Notes: a model not told the origin generated them from the sequence alone. Counted from the stretch's first letter, positions 35,501 through 48,459 are shown. The stretch is DNA of 64,000 nucleotides from Macrophomina tecta (GCA_024180945.1 JAKSGN010000037.1:2609501-2673500), one strand, 5' to 3'. Made by a program: numbers and translations.

Positions 35501-36560
35501 AACTTATGCCTACGCTTATATATACCTTATACCTACCCTTAAACGCTACTATCCCCTACTATCCCCCACTAACGCTTTCTAATATTATACCTTTCCTTCT
35601 ATGCTATCTACCCGTTCTGCTAATCGCGCTGTCTTCCCTCTTAACGGGCTTTACTACTGAACTGACTGCTTTAATCCTTGCTTGCTTAAACTCTCCGACT
35701 CGGCCCGTCGCGGCGCGAATCCGACGTCTTTGTCTAAATCTACCGGCCTTGTAACCTCCTCCGTCGCTCTGTTGACATGCCAACGGTGTAAAATACCCCT
35801 ATATACCGCCGCCAACAACACCCCGCCGAACTGATATTCCCTCCCCCGTTCTTCTTCTCCCGCCCATCTCGTTGCTCTCCCACCTGTCGTATATGCTCTG
35901 CGGCACCCCCGCAAATAAAATAACCCGAATACCGGTCGTATCGAATTCTCCGGCTCGCCTCCTGCCTCTCCCCTTCCGACCTGCAATCGCCAATCCTATG
36001 CCCTGCCGGCCGGCCTGCTGCCTTGCAACACCCCGTACACCCCCCTCCACCGCCGCAACTGCCGCTCTATTCTCTCCGCCTCCTGCCTCTCCTCCTGCAC
36101 CCTTACCGTCTGCCTCGCGTACGGCCGGGCTCGCTACTGCTCCTGCCCCCGGAACACTGCCCGGTCTCTCTCCCTCTCCGCTCGCTGCCCCTCTGCCTGT
36201 CTCGCTCTCTCGGCCGCCTCCCTCGCCGCCTCCCTTTCTGCCTGCCTTTGTCTTTCCACCGCCTCCCTCTCTCCCTGCCTTCTTCTTTCCACCGCCTCCC
36301 GTTCTGCCCGCCTTCTTCTTTCTACCGCCTCCTCTTACTCCTGCTTCTACTCCTGCTCCCGCTCCTGCTTCCGCTCCTGCTTCTGCTCCTACTCCTGCTC
36401 CTACTTCTACTTCTACTTCTACTCCTACTTCCACTCCTGCTTCCACTCCTGTTCCCCTTACTCTCGCTGCTCCCACTGCTCCTACTACTCCTGCTGCCCC
36501 CGCTCTCGTACCCGCTGTCTTCGAAATCGCACGGCCTCGCGCTCGCGCTAAAATGCTCTT
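35500..36560 (-). pseudogene. Probable C-terminal fragment of a second TLH-type RecQ helicase
   Basis: The minus strand is GC-rich and mostly open. Around 35900 it reads FAGVPQSIYDRWESNEMGG, which aligns with YCGVPQLICQR plus an acidic run in the TLH gene at 51.4-61.4 kb. In the next frame come REYQFGGVLLAAVYRGI and RxVDLDKDVGFAPRRAESE, resembling the C-terminal tail of these proteins. Upstream (36480-36000) is a Gly/Lys/Arg-rich low-complexity stretch. No helicase motifs are present: the sequence runs straight into the satellite at 36580, so the copy is truncated. Assignment rests on the short VPQxI block and on position beside the satellite. Confidence 0.4.
36333..36455. repeat. Hexamer minisatellite (CTCCTG/CTTCTA type)
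   Basis: About 20 imperfect copies of a 6-bp unit. Both strands stay open through it, giving meaningless Ser/Arg, Val/Glu or Pro/Ala repeats. Confidence 0.8.
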
Positions 36561-36579
36561 CCACTAATTTTTAACCCCC

Positions 36580-37056
36580 GGAATCGAATTTTCCGTATAT
36601 AAAAATTTATATACTTAAACTCTCGGACCTTTCTTATACCCCAACCGCTCCGCTAAAACTTTCCTCGCTAATAACGCACCGCAAATTCTAATTCGCTAAC
36701 CCTAACCCTAAATACCGTCTTTATTCTACGCTTATTCTTTTATAAATTTCGCCCGCCGGGCCGATTTCTACGCTCCTGAAAACTCTTTGCTTAAATTCCC
36801 GGGCCTTACTATACGCTACCTGCTTCGCCAAAACTAACTTTTTTCTTTTTTTTTTTTCCCCCCTGAACTTAACTATAAAATCCGCCCGCCTATCTCTTCT
36901 TATCCTCTCCCTTACCGTGCACTTAAATTTTCGCTAATATTAACCTCGGAATCTATTTCTCTATATATAAAAACCCTTTGCTCGAATTCTCGAACCCTTC
37001 TTATATACTAACCGTGTTACTAAAACTTTCCTCCCTTAAATCCACCGTAAATTTAC
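36580..37056. repeat. ~170-bp satellite array, left segment
   Basis: Three units recognisable by the anchor CTAAAACTTTCC or CCAAAACTAAC at 36655, 36830 and 37022. Each is preceded by an (A/C)TATATAAAAA-like block. This end is less RIP-mutated than the right segment and includes CTAACCCTAACCCTAA at 36696-36711. The array continues at 48604 after Copia-2. Confidence 0.85.
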
Positions 37057-37193
37057 TGTTGGAATATCACGTGTGTGTACAATAAACTTTAGCTTAGTCA
37101 CGGAAGAGGACGGATAAGAGGACTCCCCTAAGCGTCCCTTATATGCCTCATGCCACTCATTCTTAATTGATGGTATCACCACTAAATCTAATA
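37057..37193 (+). repeat. Copia-2 5' LTR, nearly unmutated
   Basis: 137 bp from TGTTGGAATATCACGTG to AATCTAATA. It retains TG at the start and an E-box CACGTG at 37068-37073, both lost in the 3' LTR. Confidence 0.9.
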
Positions 37194-37211
37194 GTTATGA
37201 GCCCGGATATG
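37194..37211 (+). other. Copia-2 primer-binding site
   Basis: GTTATGAGCCCGGATATG directly after the LTR. GTTATGAGCCC is the exact complement of GGGCUCAUAAC, the anticodon stem-loop of initiator tRNA-Met. Same site as Copia-1, here without RIP changes. Confidence 0.75.
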
Positions 37212-37536
37212 CGTTTGATGCCTTCTGCCATCTAAAGCATTATCTATAACCACTTTTCAGTCGTTCTGAGGTATCTAGTCGACATCCGAAGCGGCTTGAG
37301 CACACGGTGCCACTAGTAGCACGTAACCTCAACCGTTATTAGCTAACTAAAGGTATATACTACGGTGTAACGACAGCTAATAATAGCTAACCGCACCTAT
37401 TATAGCGTAGCTACGCACAAGCGAGCTGTAGCTACTAGTATTACTGCGTTTCTAAGTGATTAGTCGATCTATCGGTCCGTTTTACACGTGCGACCGAAGA
37501 ACCGATCTAGTAAATAACGTATTAAAATCAACAACC

Positions 37537-38800
37537 ATGATGTCCTCGAAGCTAATTATCATTCTAAAAGGCTCTTAAGACTAGGATATCTGGTTTAACC
37601 TTATCTAATCACGCGCACAACGCGCTGATATATTTAAATACATCGATCCGAGCAAGCCGGAATATCCAGCCCAATTCGCGGCACCGGTTAAGCTAACTCG
37701 ATAATAAGAATAGACGATCGACTATTACCGTCTTAATCTTAATAACTATAAGGACGAGAAGAAGGACTATAAGCATATTCGTAAGAAAATTAATAATCTT
37801 TTAACGGTTATTAATAACTCTGTAGGAGCCTCACTTTAACCAATTCTTTAGAATCTTTTTAATACGCACCCTTATTATTAACTCAAGGCTCTATAAGCGA
37901 GGATTAAGCCATCTACCGCTACGTAAAAATGCCTTATCGTTAATTAACTTCGCTAGCTAGAAAAGCCTCCTAATAATTAAAATATAGATAAGTAGCTAAA
38001 CTAATAGAAAGAAACGATTTATAAAGCTAAAGCCCTAAAGATACTAAAGGTTATATTAAGGCGAGGTATTAATACCTTTCTTAATTCGCTTCTTTCGTAC
38101 GACTCTAAATATACTATAATAGCTATTAGAGAATCTTCTAAAATAGCGAATACTAAACTAAAGATTACCGACTATATTACTAATTACTGAGAGTACGTAA
38201 GGCGTAAGTAAGTAGTCTAAGACAAAGACACTACTTAAATAATAATAGTAGTAATACTTCGAGGCAAACCCTAATTAGAAGGTCTACTACTAAGGCTATA
38301 TCTATATAGTATACTTTACTAGATGTCTAAATGCTATTATCTAAATAAATAAATATGCCTATCTAGATAGAAGCTAAAGAAGGATATTTAGGCTTAGATT
38401 TAAAGAAGATAAGTAATCTATATATTAAAGTAATAGTCGAGTACGTACTAGCTAGAGAAGCTAAAGAAGGCAAACCTACTAATAAAAATTAAAATTATTA
38501 GAACTTATTACTATAAGTAGAAGATCTATAGAATAAAGATCTAGTAGTACTTATAGCTATTATTACTATATTACTTATAGCTAAATGTAGTAAACTAACC
38601 ACGCTATAGCTTTTATAGATAGTTAATACTAGCTCCTCGTACCACGTATATAACTAATATATAAAGAAGCAGTTTACTAAAATATATAATATAGGTCCTA
38701 ATAACTACGTTATAAGCGGCAACATATATATTCTAGTAGAAGTATTTAGTATAGTTACTATTAAGGCTTATTATTACTTAACATAACGAATCCTAATATT
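37537..38800 (+). pseudogene. Copia-2 gag remnant
   Basis: An ATG at 37537 begins MMSSKLIIILKGS, then DIxFNLIxSRAxRADIFKYI, DPSKPEYP, and a Lys/Leu-rich continuation. This is the usual start of copia gag ('L.G..NW..W'). RIP stops increase steadily to the right. The gene is cut by chromovirus B1 at 38806. Confidence 0.65.
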
Positions 38801-38805
38801 ATTAG
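38801..38805. repeat. Target-site duplication ATTAG (chromovirus B1), left copy
   Basis: The same pentamer follows the right LTR at 44750-44754. Confidence 0.9.
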
Positions 38806-39045
38806 TATTATAGTCTAGAAGCCCAGTAATAAAGAAAGCCTTAGAGGAACCTCGGCTATAACTAATAAATAGACTTATACCTATATAGGTATAAGTATTA
38901 TATAACTTTACCTAATTTATATATTTAAATAGACTTTACTCTCTTTTATTTTTTCTTTTTTCTTCTTCTTCTTTTCTTAAGTTTTAGCTTTTTATATATA
39001 GCGCAATAAACCTTTTAGCGATTATTCTAAGGTTAAGCCTTAATA
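38806..39045 (+). repeat. Chromovirus B1 5' LTR
   Basis: 240 bp, TATTATAGTCTAGAAGCC to AAGCCTTAATA. Contains the 22-bp palindrome at 38874-38895. Confidence 0.9.
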
Positions 39046-39169
39046 TTAGCTAAAACTTTATACCTAAGAAACTTATTAAACACGAAATTACTAAACAGTA
39101 AAGACGATTATATACTAGTCTTATAAAATTACTAAATAGTAAAGGTGATTATATACTAGCCTTACTAGA

Positions 39170-40430
39170 ATTACTAAAATTACTAGAACTATTAAAATAA
39201 ATACTTAAGGATAAGTACAAGAGTAGTAGGCTTAGAAATAATACCCTTAGAAGTATTAAGAAATAACGTAGTTATTATAATAAATAATATCTTAAATTAC
39301 CTTCTTAGCATGCAAGGTAGATTAGCTAGAAAAAGAAAATACGACTAGTACTATATTATTAGAAGACGAGCCCTAAGACACTAGCTAACTAATATAAGAA
39401 TAAGACTATATAACCTTATATTAGTAAGATTAGCCTACTAAGAACCTTAGCCCTCTTACTAAATTTTTAGATAATAGAAATAAGCTAGAATCTTAGATCT
39501 TCTAAGTATAGATAAAGCTCCTAGTAGACTATACTAGTTATACTAAAGCTACGAAATTCTTTATACTCTATAATCGACTTAGGGGCGAGGTAGCACGATA
39601 GCTATAGCTATAGATATAGGCTAGTATTAATATAAGTAGTATAACTACTTAGTATTTACTAGATTAGCTATGCCTATCTTTTAGCGACCCCTATATATAG
39701 AAGAAGGCTTAGTGTAAGCTATATAAGCTACGCTAAACTAATAAGCCTTTTATAAAATATTTTACTGAATTTCGTAAGCTAGTACTTAAAGCTAGAGGAA
39801 TAAGCTAGCTAAATAAGATTCTTAAAAGTTATCTTAAAGCTAGCCTAAGCTAGAAGCTTTAGTATAGTATAATTAGTCTTAGAAGTATAAGCTAGTTCTT
39901 TAAGAACTACTATACTAAACTAAAGCGTATTAGTAATTAGCTAGAGGTATTTAATCTACGTAATAATAGAAGAAAGGCTTAGAAAAGTTAGTAGTAAGGC
40001 TAAAATAAGATTAGCTTAGTAAAGTTTAAGTAGTTAAAACTAATATTACTCTAATATAATAATATAGACTAGGAGCCTACTAGATTAGCTAAGGTAGCCT
40101 AGAAGCGCTATACTAAATAGATAAATACCTAAGAAATATAAAAGCGTAGAGAAGAGGACCGCTACTACCGCTATAGTAACTCTATATACTATGTTAGCTA
40201 ATGCCCCTAGCGGCTACTACGAAAGCCCGAGCATCTAGTAAGGCTAGCCTAATAAGAAGAGCCTAAGAGACTAAAGTTAAAAGAGATAGAAGATTATAAT
40301 ACCTCTCTATAGTATTTAGAAAATAAGTAGCTCCTACTAAAAGATATAGACAGGAGCCTATAGAAGAGAAAAAATAGATAATATAAGCTAACTAGTAAAG
40401 ATAGTAACCTAAATTAAAATAGAATTTACT
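39170..40430 (+). pseudogene. Chromovirus B1 gag remnant
   Basis: The plus strand carries gag-like sequence, ending in a CCHC knuckle at about 40158-40210 read as RYYRYSNSIYYVS-stop-CP (Cys to Tyr). The less mutated B2 copy shows the same knuckle (RYYRYGNSTHRVS). Confidence 0.6.
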
Positions 40431-40439
40431 CTTTATATT

Positions 40440-43400
40440 AATTTTAGTTAATAAAGAGTCTTTTAGTAAAGCTCTTACTAATACTAACTATAAATATTAT
40501 GCTATAATAAGCTATAAGTTCGCTAAATATTATAAACTCCCACGCGTCTAAATATTCTTAAGAATACTAGATGGCTTAATACCTACTAAGTAGCGAATTA
40601 TAGAGGTAGCCTAGATAGAAATTAATATTAGTAGCTATAATTAAAAATAAATATTTTTCTATATTATTCTAAGGCTTACTAGCTATAATATTATACTAGA
40701 TAACCCCTAGATAGTATAAGAAAAGGTAGTATTAGACTAAAGTAAATAAATAATTATCTTTAAGAGTACTAGCTTAGTAGTTAAGTAAGATACTAATCTA
40801 CCTAAGCCCTAAGAAATACCGATTAAAGCGTATGTATTTCGCTCCTTATATTAGTAATATAAGAAGAAAGAATACTAAATCTTTACTATAAGCCTCGCTA
40901 ATATTAATAAAGCCCTAAAAGAGAAGGCTCTAATTAATATTAAAACTAATCTACTATACTAGATAAACTAAAAATAGTATCTTCTATTTAAGAAAAGAGA
41001 AGCTAAGAAATTACTATTCTACTAGCCTAGTATTAATTACTATATTAAATTAGAAAAGAATACTAATAAACGAATATTAAAACTACTATAGGGGCCTCTA
41101 TATAATATATTTCGTAATGAACTTCTAGTACTTCGAAAGACGCTAAACGACTATCTTAATAAAGACTTTATTCGGGTTAGTAACTTATCTATAGCCGCCC
41201 CTATCTTCTTTATAAAGAAACTAGGAGGGGGGCTTTATTTCTACTATGATTACCGAGCCTTAAATTAAATTACTAGAAAGGACTATTACCCGTTATCGCT
41301 TATTTAGGAGATACTTAACTAGATTAGTAAGGCTAAATAGTTTACTAAGCTTAACGTTGCTACTACCTTCTATAGGATACGGATTAAAGAAGGTAATAAA
41401 TAGCTTACTATATTTAGAACTCGATTTAGGTTATTTAAATAGCTAGTTACTCTATTTAAATTAGCTAATGCACCGAGTACCTTCTAGCGGTATATTAATT
41501 AGACGCTATAAGACTTCTTAGATAACTTTATCTTAGCCTACGTCGATAATATTCTAATCTTTACAGACGACTCTCGCAGGGATTACTACGAGAAGGTTAA
41601 TAAGATATTAGCTAAATTAGATACTATAGGTCTCTAGCTTAATCTTAAGAAATATGAGTTTAAAGTCTAGTTAATAAAGTATCTTAGTTATATAATTAAG
41701 GCTAGTAAGGATATTCGAATAGATCTAAAGAAGGTTTAAGTAATCTAAAAATAGACGGCACTAACTACTATTAAAGAAGTATAAGGCTTTCTTAGATTTA
41801 CTAACTTCTATAGGTAATTTATTAAGGGATTTTCTAGCCTAACGCACCCCCTAATTACGCTTACTAAGAAGGATATGGTTTTTTAATAAAATAAAAAGGC
41901 TAATATAGCTTTTAAGAAGCTAAAAAAGGCTTTTATTACTACGCTAGTACTAATATAATTTAACCTAGAACGAGAAATAGTTTTTATAATGGACTTCTCT
42001 AGATACTATACTAGTAGTATTCTTTAGTAATATAATAATAATAGCTTTCTATACCCTATAGTATTCTTTTTTAAAAAGAATCTTTTTGCTAAATATAACT
42101 ATTTAATTTATAATAAGGAACTACTTGCGATAGTTAAGTATCTATACTAATAGAATACTAAATTAAAGGGGTTTAACTAGTTTAAAATCCTTACCGATTA
42201 TAAAAACCTAAAATACTTTACTACTACGAGAAGGCTATCCGAAAGATAAATTTAGTAGTAAAAAGAACTTAGTTAATTTTTCTTTATAATTAAATATATA
42301 TCTAGAATAACTAATAGATTAGTAGATACGCTTACTAGACGGGATTAAGATCTACCTATATAGAATATAAATTAAAGACTTAAGTAAAGAATAGTCTAGC
42401 TACTACTACTAGCCCATTAAGAACTTATTCTTAATACTAGACTAGTAGAAGACCCTAAAAAATAAGAGAATTAGAATTATAAAGACTTACTATTAATAAA
42501 CTAAGATAATACTAGGTGGATACTACTAGAATAATATAGATATAACTAGACCCTTTAAGATTAATAGTAAGAGATATAGTATTAAGATAACGTTCTAAAT
42601 CAACTAAAGAAGATAGTCTAACGAGGGAATAAAATATTTTCCCTAGACTTATCTAATAAGATTAAGGTATTAGTATCTAAATACTTATTAAATAACTAAG
42701 AAAACCTCCTATTTAGAAAAAGAAGGTAGGTACTAGATTTAAAACTATTATAAATATAAATTATCTAGAAGATATATGACTTACTCTTTATAGTATACCC
42801 GGGATAAATCGAGATAGTTAACCTCGTAGTAAGGTAATTCTTTTAGCCGGGATTTATTAATAATATCTAGAGGTTCTACTGAAACTATAATACCTATAGT
42901 AGAACTAAGGTCTAGAGGAATAAAAAATAAGAACTCCTTAAACTGCTACTAGTACTAGATAGATAGTAGCGTAAGATCTTAATTAACTTTATTAGGCTAC
43001 TTCTATTAAGTAACGGCTACGAGATGCTTATAGTAATAACTAACTAATTAGGTAAAGAAGTTATCCTTAAGACATACGTAAATCTAGAAACAAAAACTAT
43101 TATAAGGCTTTTTATTAGTCGCTTCTACTAAGACTATAGAATATTAGCGGCTATCGTATTAAATAAAGAAACGTAATTTATTAGTCTATTATAGTAATAA
43201 ATCTATTAGTTACTTAAGATTAAATAGTAGATATTAACTATATATTATTCTTAAATAAATAATTTAATAAAATAAATAAATACTGAGATAGCACAAAAGC
43301 TAGCCTTATTTATAAATTACTATTAATATAATTAGATAGACTAGTTACCGGTTATCTAGCTAGCACTAAACGAAAAAATATTAATAGTTACTTAGATAAG

Positions 43401-44035
43401 CCCCTTTTTTCTCTCTTACGGTTATTACCTCGAGCCGCTTAAGTTACCTAAAAACGTATAGCTAAGTAGCTAGCAGAGGCAGTCCCTAGTAGCTAAAACT
43501 AAGACTATTATTATAAAGATTAAAAAGATTATAGATTAGGCGCAAGCGTTAATAGTAAAGACTTAATAAAAGTAAGAATATTAAATAAATTAATAATAAA
43601 ACCCCTTACTAGTATATAAAGTAGGTAATTAAGTATAGCTAAGCCTTAAGAATCTATGAATAAACTAGCTAAGCAAGAAGCTTAATAATAAGATAGCTAA
43701 ATTTACTATTACTAAGGTAATCGAATTCTATAGCTATAAGCTAGATATACTTAGTACGGTCTATAATATCTTTAATATAGACCTTCTTAGACCGGCTAGA
43801 ATAGACTCTCTACTAAGCTAGATTTAAGATAATTACTAGCCACTACCTATTTAAGTAGATAGCTAAGATAAATAGATAGTAGAAGTAATTCTAGATAAAT
43901 AAATAGCTAAAAAACTAAAGTAATAATAGTACTAGCTATAGTATTAAGTTAAATAGAAAGGCTATATAAGGTCTTTATAGAAGTCTATAACCGCTCTTAA
44001 GAATATAATAGCACTAAATATCTATATAGAGAAAA
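40440..44035 (+). pseudogene. Chromovirus B1 pol remnant with chromodomain
   Basis: The reverse transcriptase at 41080-41720 reads [20 protein letters not shown], then [35 protein letters not shown] and ILAYVDNILIFTDD (YVDD to YVDN). RNase H follows at about 41990-42320 and integrase at 42700-43500. A chromodomain at about 43860-44030 has VEVILDK near its start and KxKGYIRSLxKSI with Trp lost. The chromodomain at the very end of pol is the chromovirus hallmark. Confidence 0.75.
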
Positions 44036-44484
44036 AAGAAAAGAAAAGATAAGTAATTTAGCCTAGCTAAAGCTAGGCTCGATCTAGGTAATATTAATTT
44101 TTCCCGTTAACTTATAGAGAATAGTAATCTATTAGAGTTAGTTCTATAAGATAGCTACCTATTAAAGTAGCTTAGTACTAGGTTATCTAGTCGGGTATTA
44201 TAGACTACTAGATAAAATCTACTAGTGCCGAATAACCCTCTTTCTATTAACTAATAGGCCCTTAATTCGATAACTAGCTAACTTAACCCTATAGTCTCTA
44301 GTTAACTCTAAGATATTACCACCTTAATACGGTTATATATAACGTATATATTACCGGTTAACTAAGTTTCTAACTACGCTATATAGCCATTATTAAATAT
44401 TAGAGTTACTATTTTATCTTATATACCCCCTTAAATAATAAAAAAGTGACTACCCCGACTAAGGATTAAACTTAGAACAAACTA

Positions 44485-44509
44485 AAAAGAAAAAAAAAAG
44501 GGGGGGTAA
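44485..44509 (+). promoter_or_regulatory. Chromovirus B1 polypurine tract
   Basis: An adenine run followed by seven G residues and TAA, directly before the 3' LTR at 44510. In copy B2 the G run has become 14 bases. Confidence 0.8.
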
Positions 44510-44749
44510 TATTATAGTCTAGAAGCCTAGTAATAAAGAAAGCCTTAGAGAAACCTCGGCTATAACTAATAAATAGACTTATACCTACGTAGGTATAAGT
44601 ATTATATAACTTTACCTAATTTATATATTTAAATAGACTCTACTCTTTTTTCTCTTTTCTTCTTTCTTCTTCTTCTTTTCTTAAGTTTTAGCTTTTTATA
44701 CGTAGTATAATAAATCTTTTAGCGATTATCCTAAGATTAAGCCTTAATA
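44510..44749 (+). repeat. Chromovirus B1 3' LTR
   Basis: 240 bp, the partner of 38806-39045, with the palindrome at 44578-44599. Followed by ATTAG. Confidence 0.9.
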
Positions 44750-44754
44750 ATTAG

Positions 44755-47700
44755 ATACTACCTACGTGCTATTATTTATAGCTAACCTTATATCGATTAC
44801 TAAGATAAATAAAAAAGAAGTTTATCTTAATATAGACCGCCTAGTTCTTTATAAAGAAGATATTATTATATATAAACTAATACCCTACTAGAACCTCTAC
44901 TTTATAAAGCTTAATAAAGTAAAAAATCTAGAGAATTAAATTACTACGGGATTAATAATCTATAAGTATCTAGCTAAGTAATAGTATAAAGTCTTTACTT
45001 ATATATTACCTACTATTATTAAAGCATTACTAACTACTATAGAGGATATAGCTATTACTAAAGAAGCTATACCATAGTACTATAATATATACGCTCGAGC
45101 TAAGGCTTATTAAATTATCTTATATAATATAATATCTAAGTAATTATCCTTAGAGCTATTCTTTTAAATATTATTTAATCTTATTTAGATAATCGAAGCT
45201 GCTAATAGGTATATATAAATAATATATCTCGAATATATAACTATATAGTATATAATTATAATAACCTATATTAATAAGAATAACTATGTAGATATTATCT
45301 TATTAACGGAATAAATAATTAGAAAATACTTTTAATAAAAAGTAGTCTTCTTACGCTTAAATAAAGAAAAGTCTCTTAGAACTGCCTTTTAAAGAGAACT
45401 ATAAAGAAGAGAAATTACTTTTAAGATATTAAGTTCTTAAATATCTAAGTAGAATAGTAATACTAAATATTCTAGATAGTTACTTATCTTAAAAGTAAGG
45501 GTACTACGAATTAGTAGTAATCTATCTAATTACTACTAGCCTAAATATATTTATATAGCTACTTATATCTCTAACTAAATACTAGCTAAAGGCCTTAACT
45601 AGAAGACTCTATTTAAGATAGTTTATAGTAAGAAGCTAAATATTAGCTACCTACGTATATATAGCTATAAAGTATATATACTAAATAAGACAATTCTATA
45701 AACCTAAAAGCTTTAGAAAAGAGTACTAATTAGATATTTAGTTAGATACGACTCTACTAATATCTTTTAAATCTAGATACTAAGTATAGACAAGATTCTA
45801 CGCGTTAGAGATATTATATTCGATAAGAATAGTAAGTACTTACCTTATAAGTAAGAGTACTATTAAGAAGTATTTAAAGCCGAGAAAGAATAAACCCTTA
45901 TATATCTATAAATCCGCCTAAACGATAATAATCTTATATTATTCTTAGCCTTATTAATAAGTACTAAATCTTTAAAGGATAAGTTTCTTAAATTAAATGA
46001 ATAGAACTAAGCTATAGAAGCTAGTAGTAGCTATTAGCTAGATTTACTTATTTAACTACTAATGCTATTACCGTCTATAACGAGTAATAGGTTAAACTTA
46101 TAAGAAGAGTAGTCTAAAAGTAGTCTTTAAGCACGCTAAACGTAGAGTACTAGAACGACTATAACTAGAGATAATTAAATCTAGAATAATTAAGAGCTAG
46201 AGCTAGATTTAGAAACTATACCTATAACGCTTAAATAATATTACTAACTAGCTCTTTAAGCCTTAGGGGGTGACTAAGAATAATAACTAAGACTCGGGTA
46301 ACTAATACTAGCCTAATATAAGACCCTACCTAATTTAGTAGCCGTATAAGGTAACTATATATTAAGAAGCTTAGAAATCAGCGCGTAAATTAATCTAAAT
46401 TCGATTATTTAAGATAAAAGAATACGTAGATTAGCCTATATTATATAACTCCTACTTAATTAGTACTTAGATAAAGCCTAGAGAGCTATATTTATTATAG
46501 CATTATCTACTAAATAGCTAATATACCGGTATTAAGATACTCTTTTACCTAAGTCTAAGACGTATAATAACGCTCTTACGTATCTAATAGGTACTAAATT
46601 CCTTAAAGTAGTAAAAACGAAACTATAAAAAGTCTAAGATAAGGGGGTATAGAAGATTATTTTAGTAATAGATATATAGAATAATACTAAGGAGATAATA
46701 CTGCTTACTTAGGTATTTAAGTATAAATTTAACAAAAATGGCTATCTACTAAAATATAAGGCACGTATTTATATTAGAGGTAATCTATAAATAATATAAA
46801 AAGATATCTTTATAGCTACCCTAGCCTTTTATATTTTCCGAGTACTTATAACTATTATTTACACCTTTAACCTTAAAATAAGATAATATAATATTATAAA
46901 TACGTTTCTATATATTCTATTTAAGTAAATAACGTACTATAAGCTACTAAAAGAAATAATATTAAAGAATAAGTAAGTTCTTTAACTACTTAAAGTGCTA
47001 TATAGCCTTAAAGAATTACTAGTACTTTAGTAATATTACTTCTATAATATACTAATGGAACTCGGCTTAGAACTAATTCTAGATACTCTATATCTTTATA
47101 CGAATAGTTATCTCTTTGTCTTCTTCTTCGTTAATAATATTATCATTGCCTATTATAAAAATAATAAGCGCTATATAGAGGTATTCTAGAATAACTTATT
47201 CTAATACTACGAGATATATATAATAGGCGAAATCTAGTAGTTCTTTATACTACGTATAGTCTATAACTAAAAAGAGCATTTACTCTAGTTTTTTTAGAAA
47301 TTCTATATTAATAGCTTAATTACTAAATATAATATTAAGAAAGTAAATGCTCTAGTAATATTTTTATTATAAGATAAGCCTCTTATACTAAATAAGGACT
47401 TATACATAACGCTATAAGATATTTATACCTTCTAAAGTAAGATAGAATTAGTATAGTTCGTTATAATTAGTACTAGAGTCGATATTATATTTACTATATT
47501 AGTTCTATTAGCTTATCTAACTAATTCGTTATACTATTACCTTATACTAGTATAGAGACTCCTTAAATATCTTAAAAAAATAAAGAAACTCGCCTTATAC
47601 TTTAATAGCTTAGTCTACTAGGATAAATAAAATATCTTTATAATTAGTAGTAATGTAACATAAATAATTAAAAAATGCGTAGAAGCTACTAAGGCTCGCT

Positions 47701-48440
47701 TATTACGCTATTTAAAGGTCTAGTAGATTAGAAAGCTACTAAATAACCGACTATTATAATATTAACTACTAAAGTAGAGCTTCTTATCTTATTTAAAATA
47801 ACTAAGTAGTGCTTTTAGTAGAAATAATTCTTTAACTAACTATAGTTTAATTTAGGCTCTCTTATATAGATTTAGTATAATAACTAAATAATACTATAGC
47901 TTATAAAGGAAAGCGTTGGAAAACTAATAATAAAGCTATATTATATTAATATTTATTATTACTAGCTTAGATAAGAAGTATTAGTAGATAATATCTACTT
48001 TAGATAGATACCTATAGCCGATATAATAGTAAACGGACTTATAAAGATACTACTAAAGTAGAAGTACTAGATATTCGTTAATTAATTAGGACTTATACCA
48101 CTTATTAGATAAAATAATCGAGTTTCTTCTATTTTCTTTATTTAATATTATACACTTTTTATTTTTCTTATTTAGATATATATAGCCTATAGTAACCCGC
48201 TTAGCTAAATTATTAGCTACTTATTAGTTATTACTTTATATTCTATTAGAGCTAATAACCTAGCTATCTATATAGTTTAATAGTCTAAAGCCTATTAGGC
48301 GTAATTAGCTATATTATATTCTAACTAATAGAACCCGCTCGCTATTTTTTTTTAACCTCGAGTTTATAAGTTTAATTCTTAGTTATATATATAGTTATCT
48401 TTTTTGCCTATAGCTATTATCTTATTGTACGCTGGCTTTA
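44755..48440 (+). pseudogene. Copia-2 pol remnant (integrase, reverse transcriptase, RNase H)
   Basis: Continues Copia-2 after the nested element. Integrase-type sequence runs at about 44800-45850 (YIKVYILNKTIL; LIRYLVRYDSTNIFxI; LRVRDIIFDKN). The reverse transcriptase lies at about 46700-47300 (LLKYKARIYIRGN; LYSLKELLVL; FVFFFVNNIIIAYY for YVDD). RNase H reaches about 48100, with YTFxSKIELVxF ahead of it. Integrase before reverse transcriptase confirms copia order. Stops are at RIP-compatible sites. Confidence 0.7.
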
Positions 48441-48459
48441 CTACTATATAAAGGGGGTA

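Larger units (their letters stand above)
38806..44749 (+). mobile_element. Chromovirus B1 (Ty3/gypsy), nested in Copia-2
   Basis: 5944 bp with two 240-bp LTRs and a 5-bp ATTAG duplication. The internal order is gag with zinc knuckle, reverse transcriptase, RNase H, integrase, chromodomain. It belongs to the same family as 54532-60566 and is more heavily RIP-mutated than that copy. Confidence 0.9.

Noticed and set aside
35872..36567. Long plus-strand open frames (231 and 183 codons) over the GC-rich block
   Set aside because: They are Pro/Ala/Leu/Ser low-complexity shadows created by the hexamer repeat and GC-rich composition; the minus strand carries the VPQxI block shared with the TLH gene.
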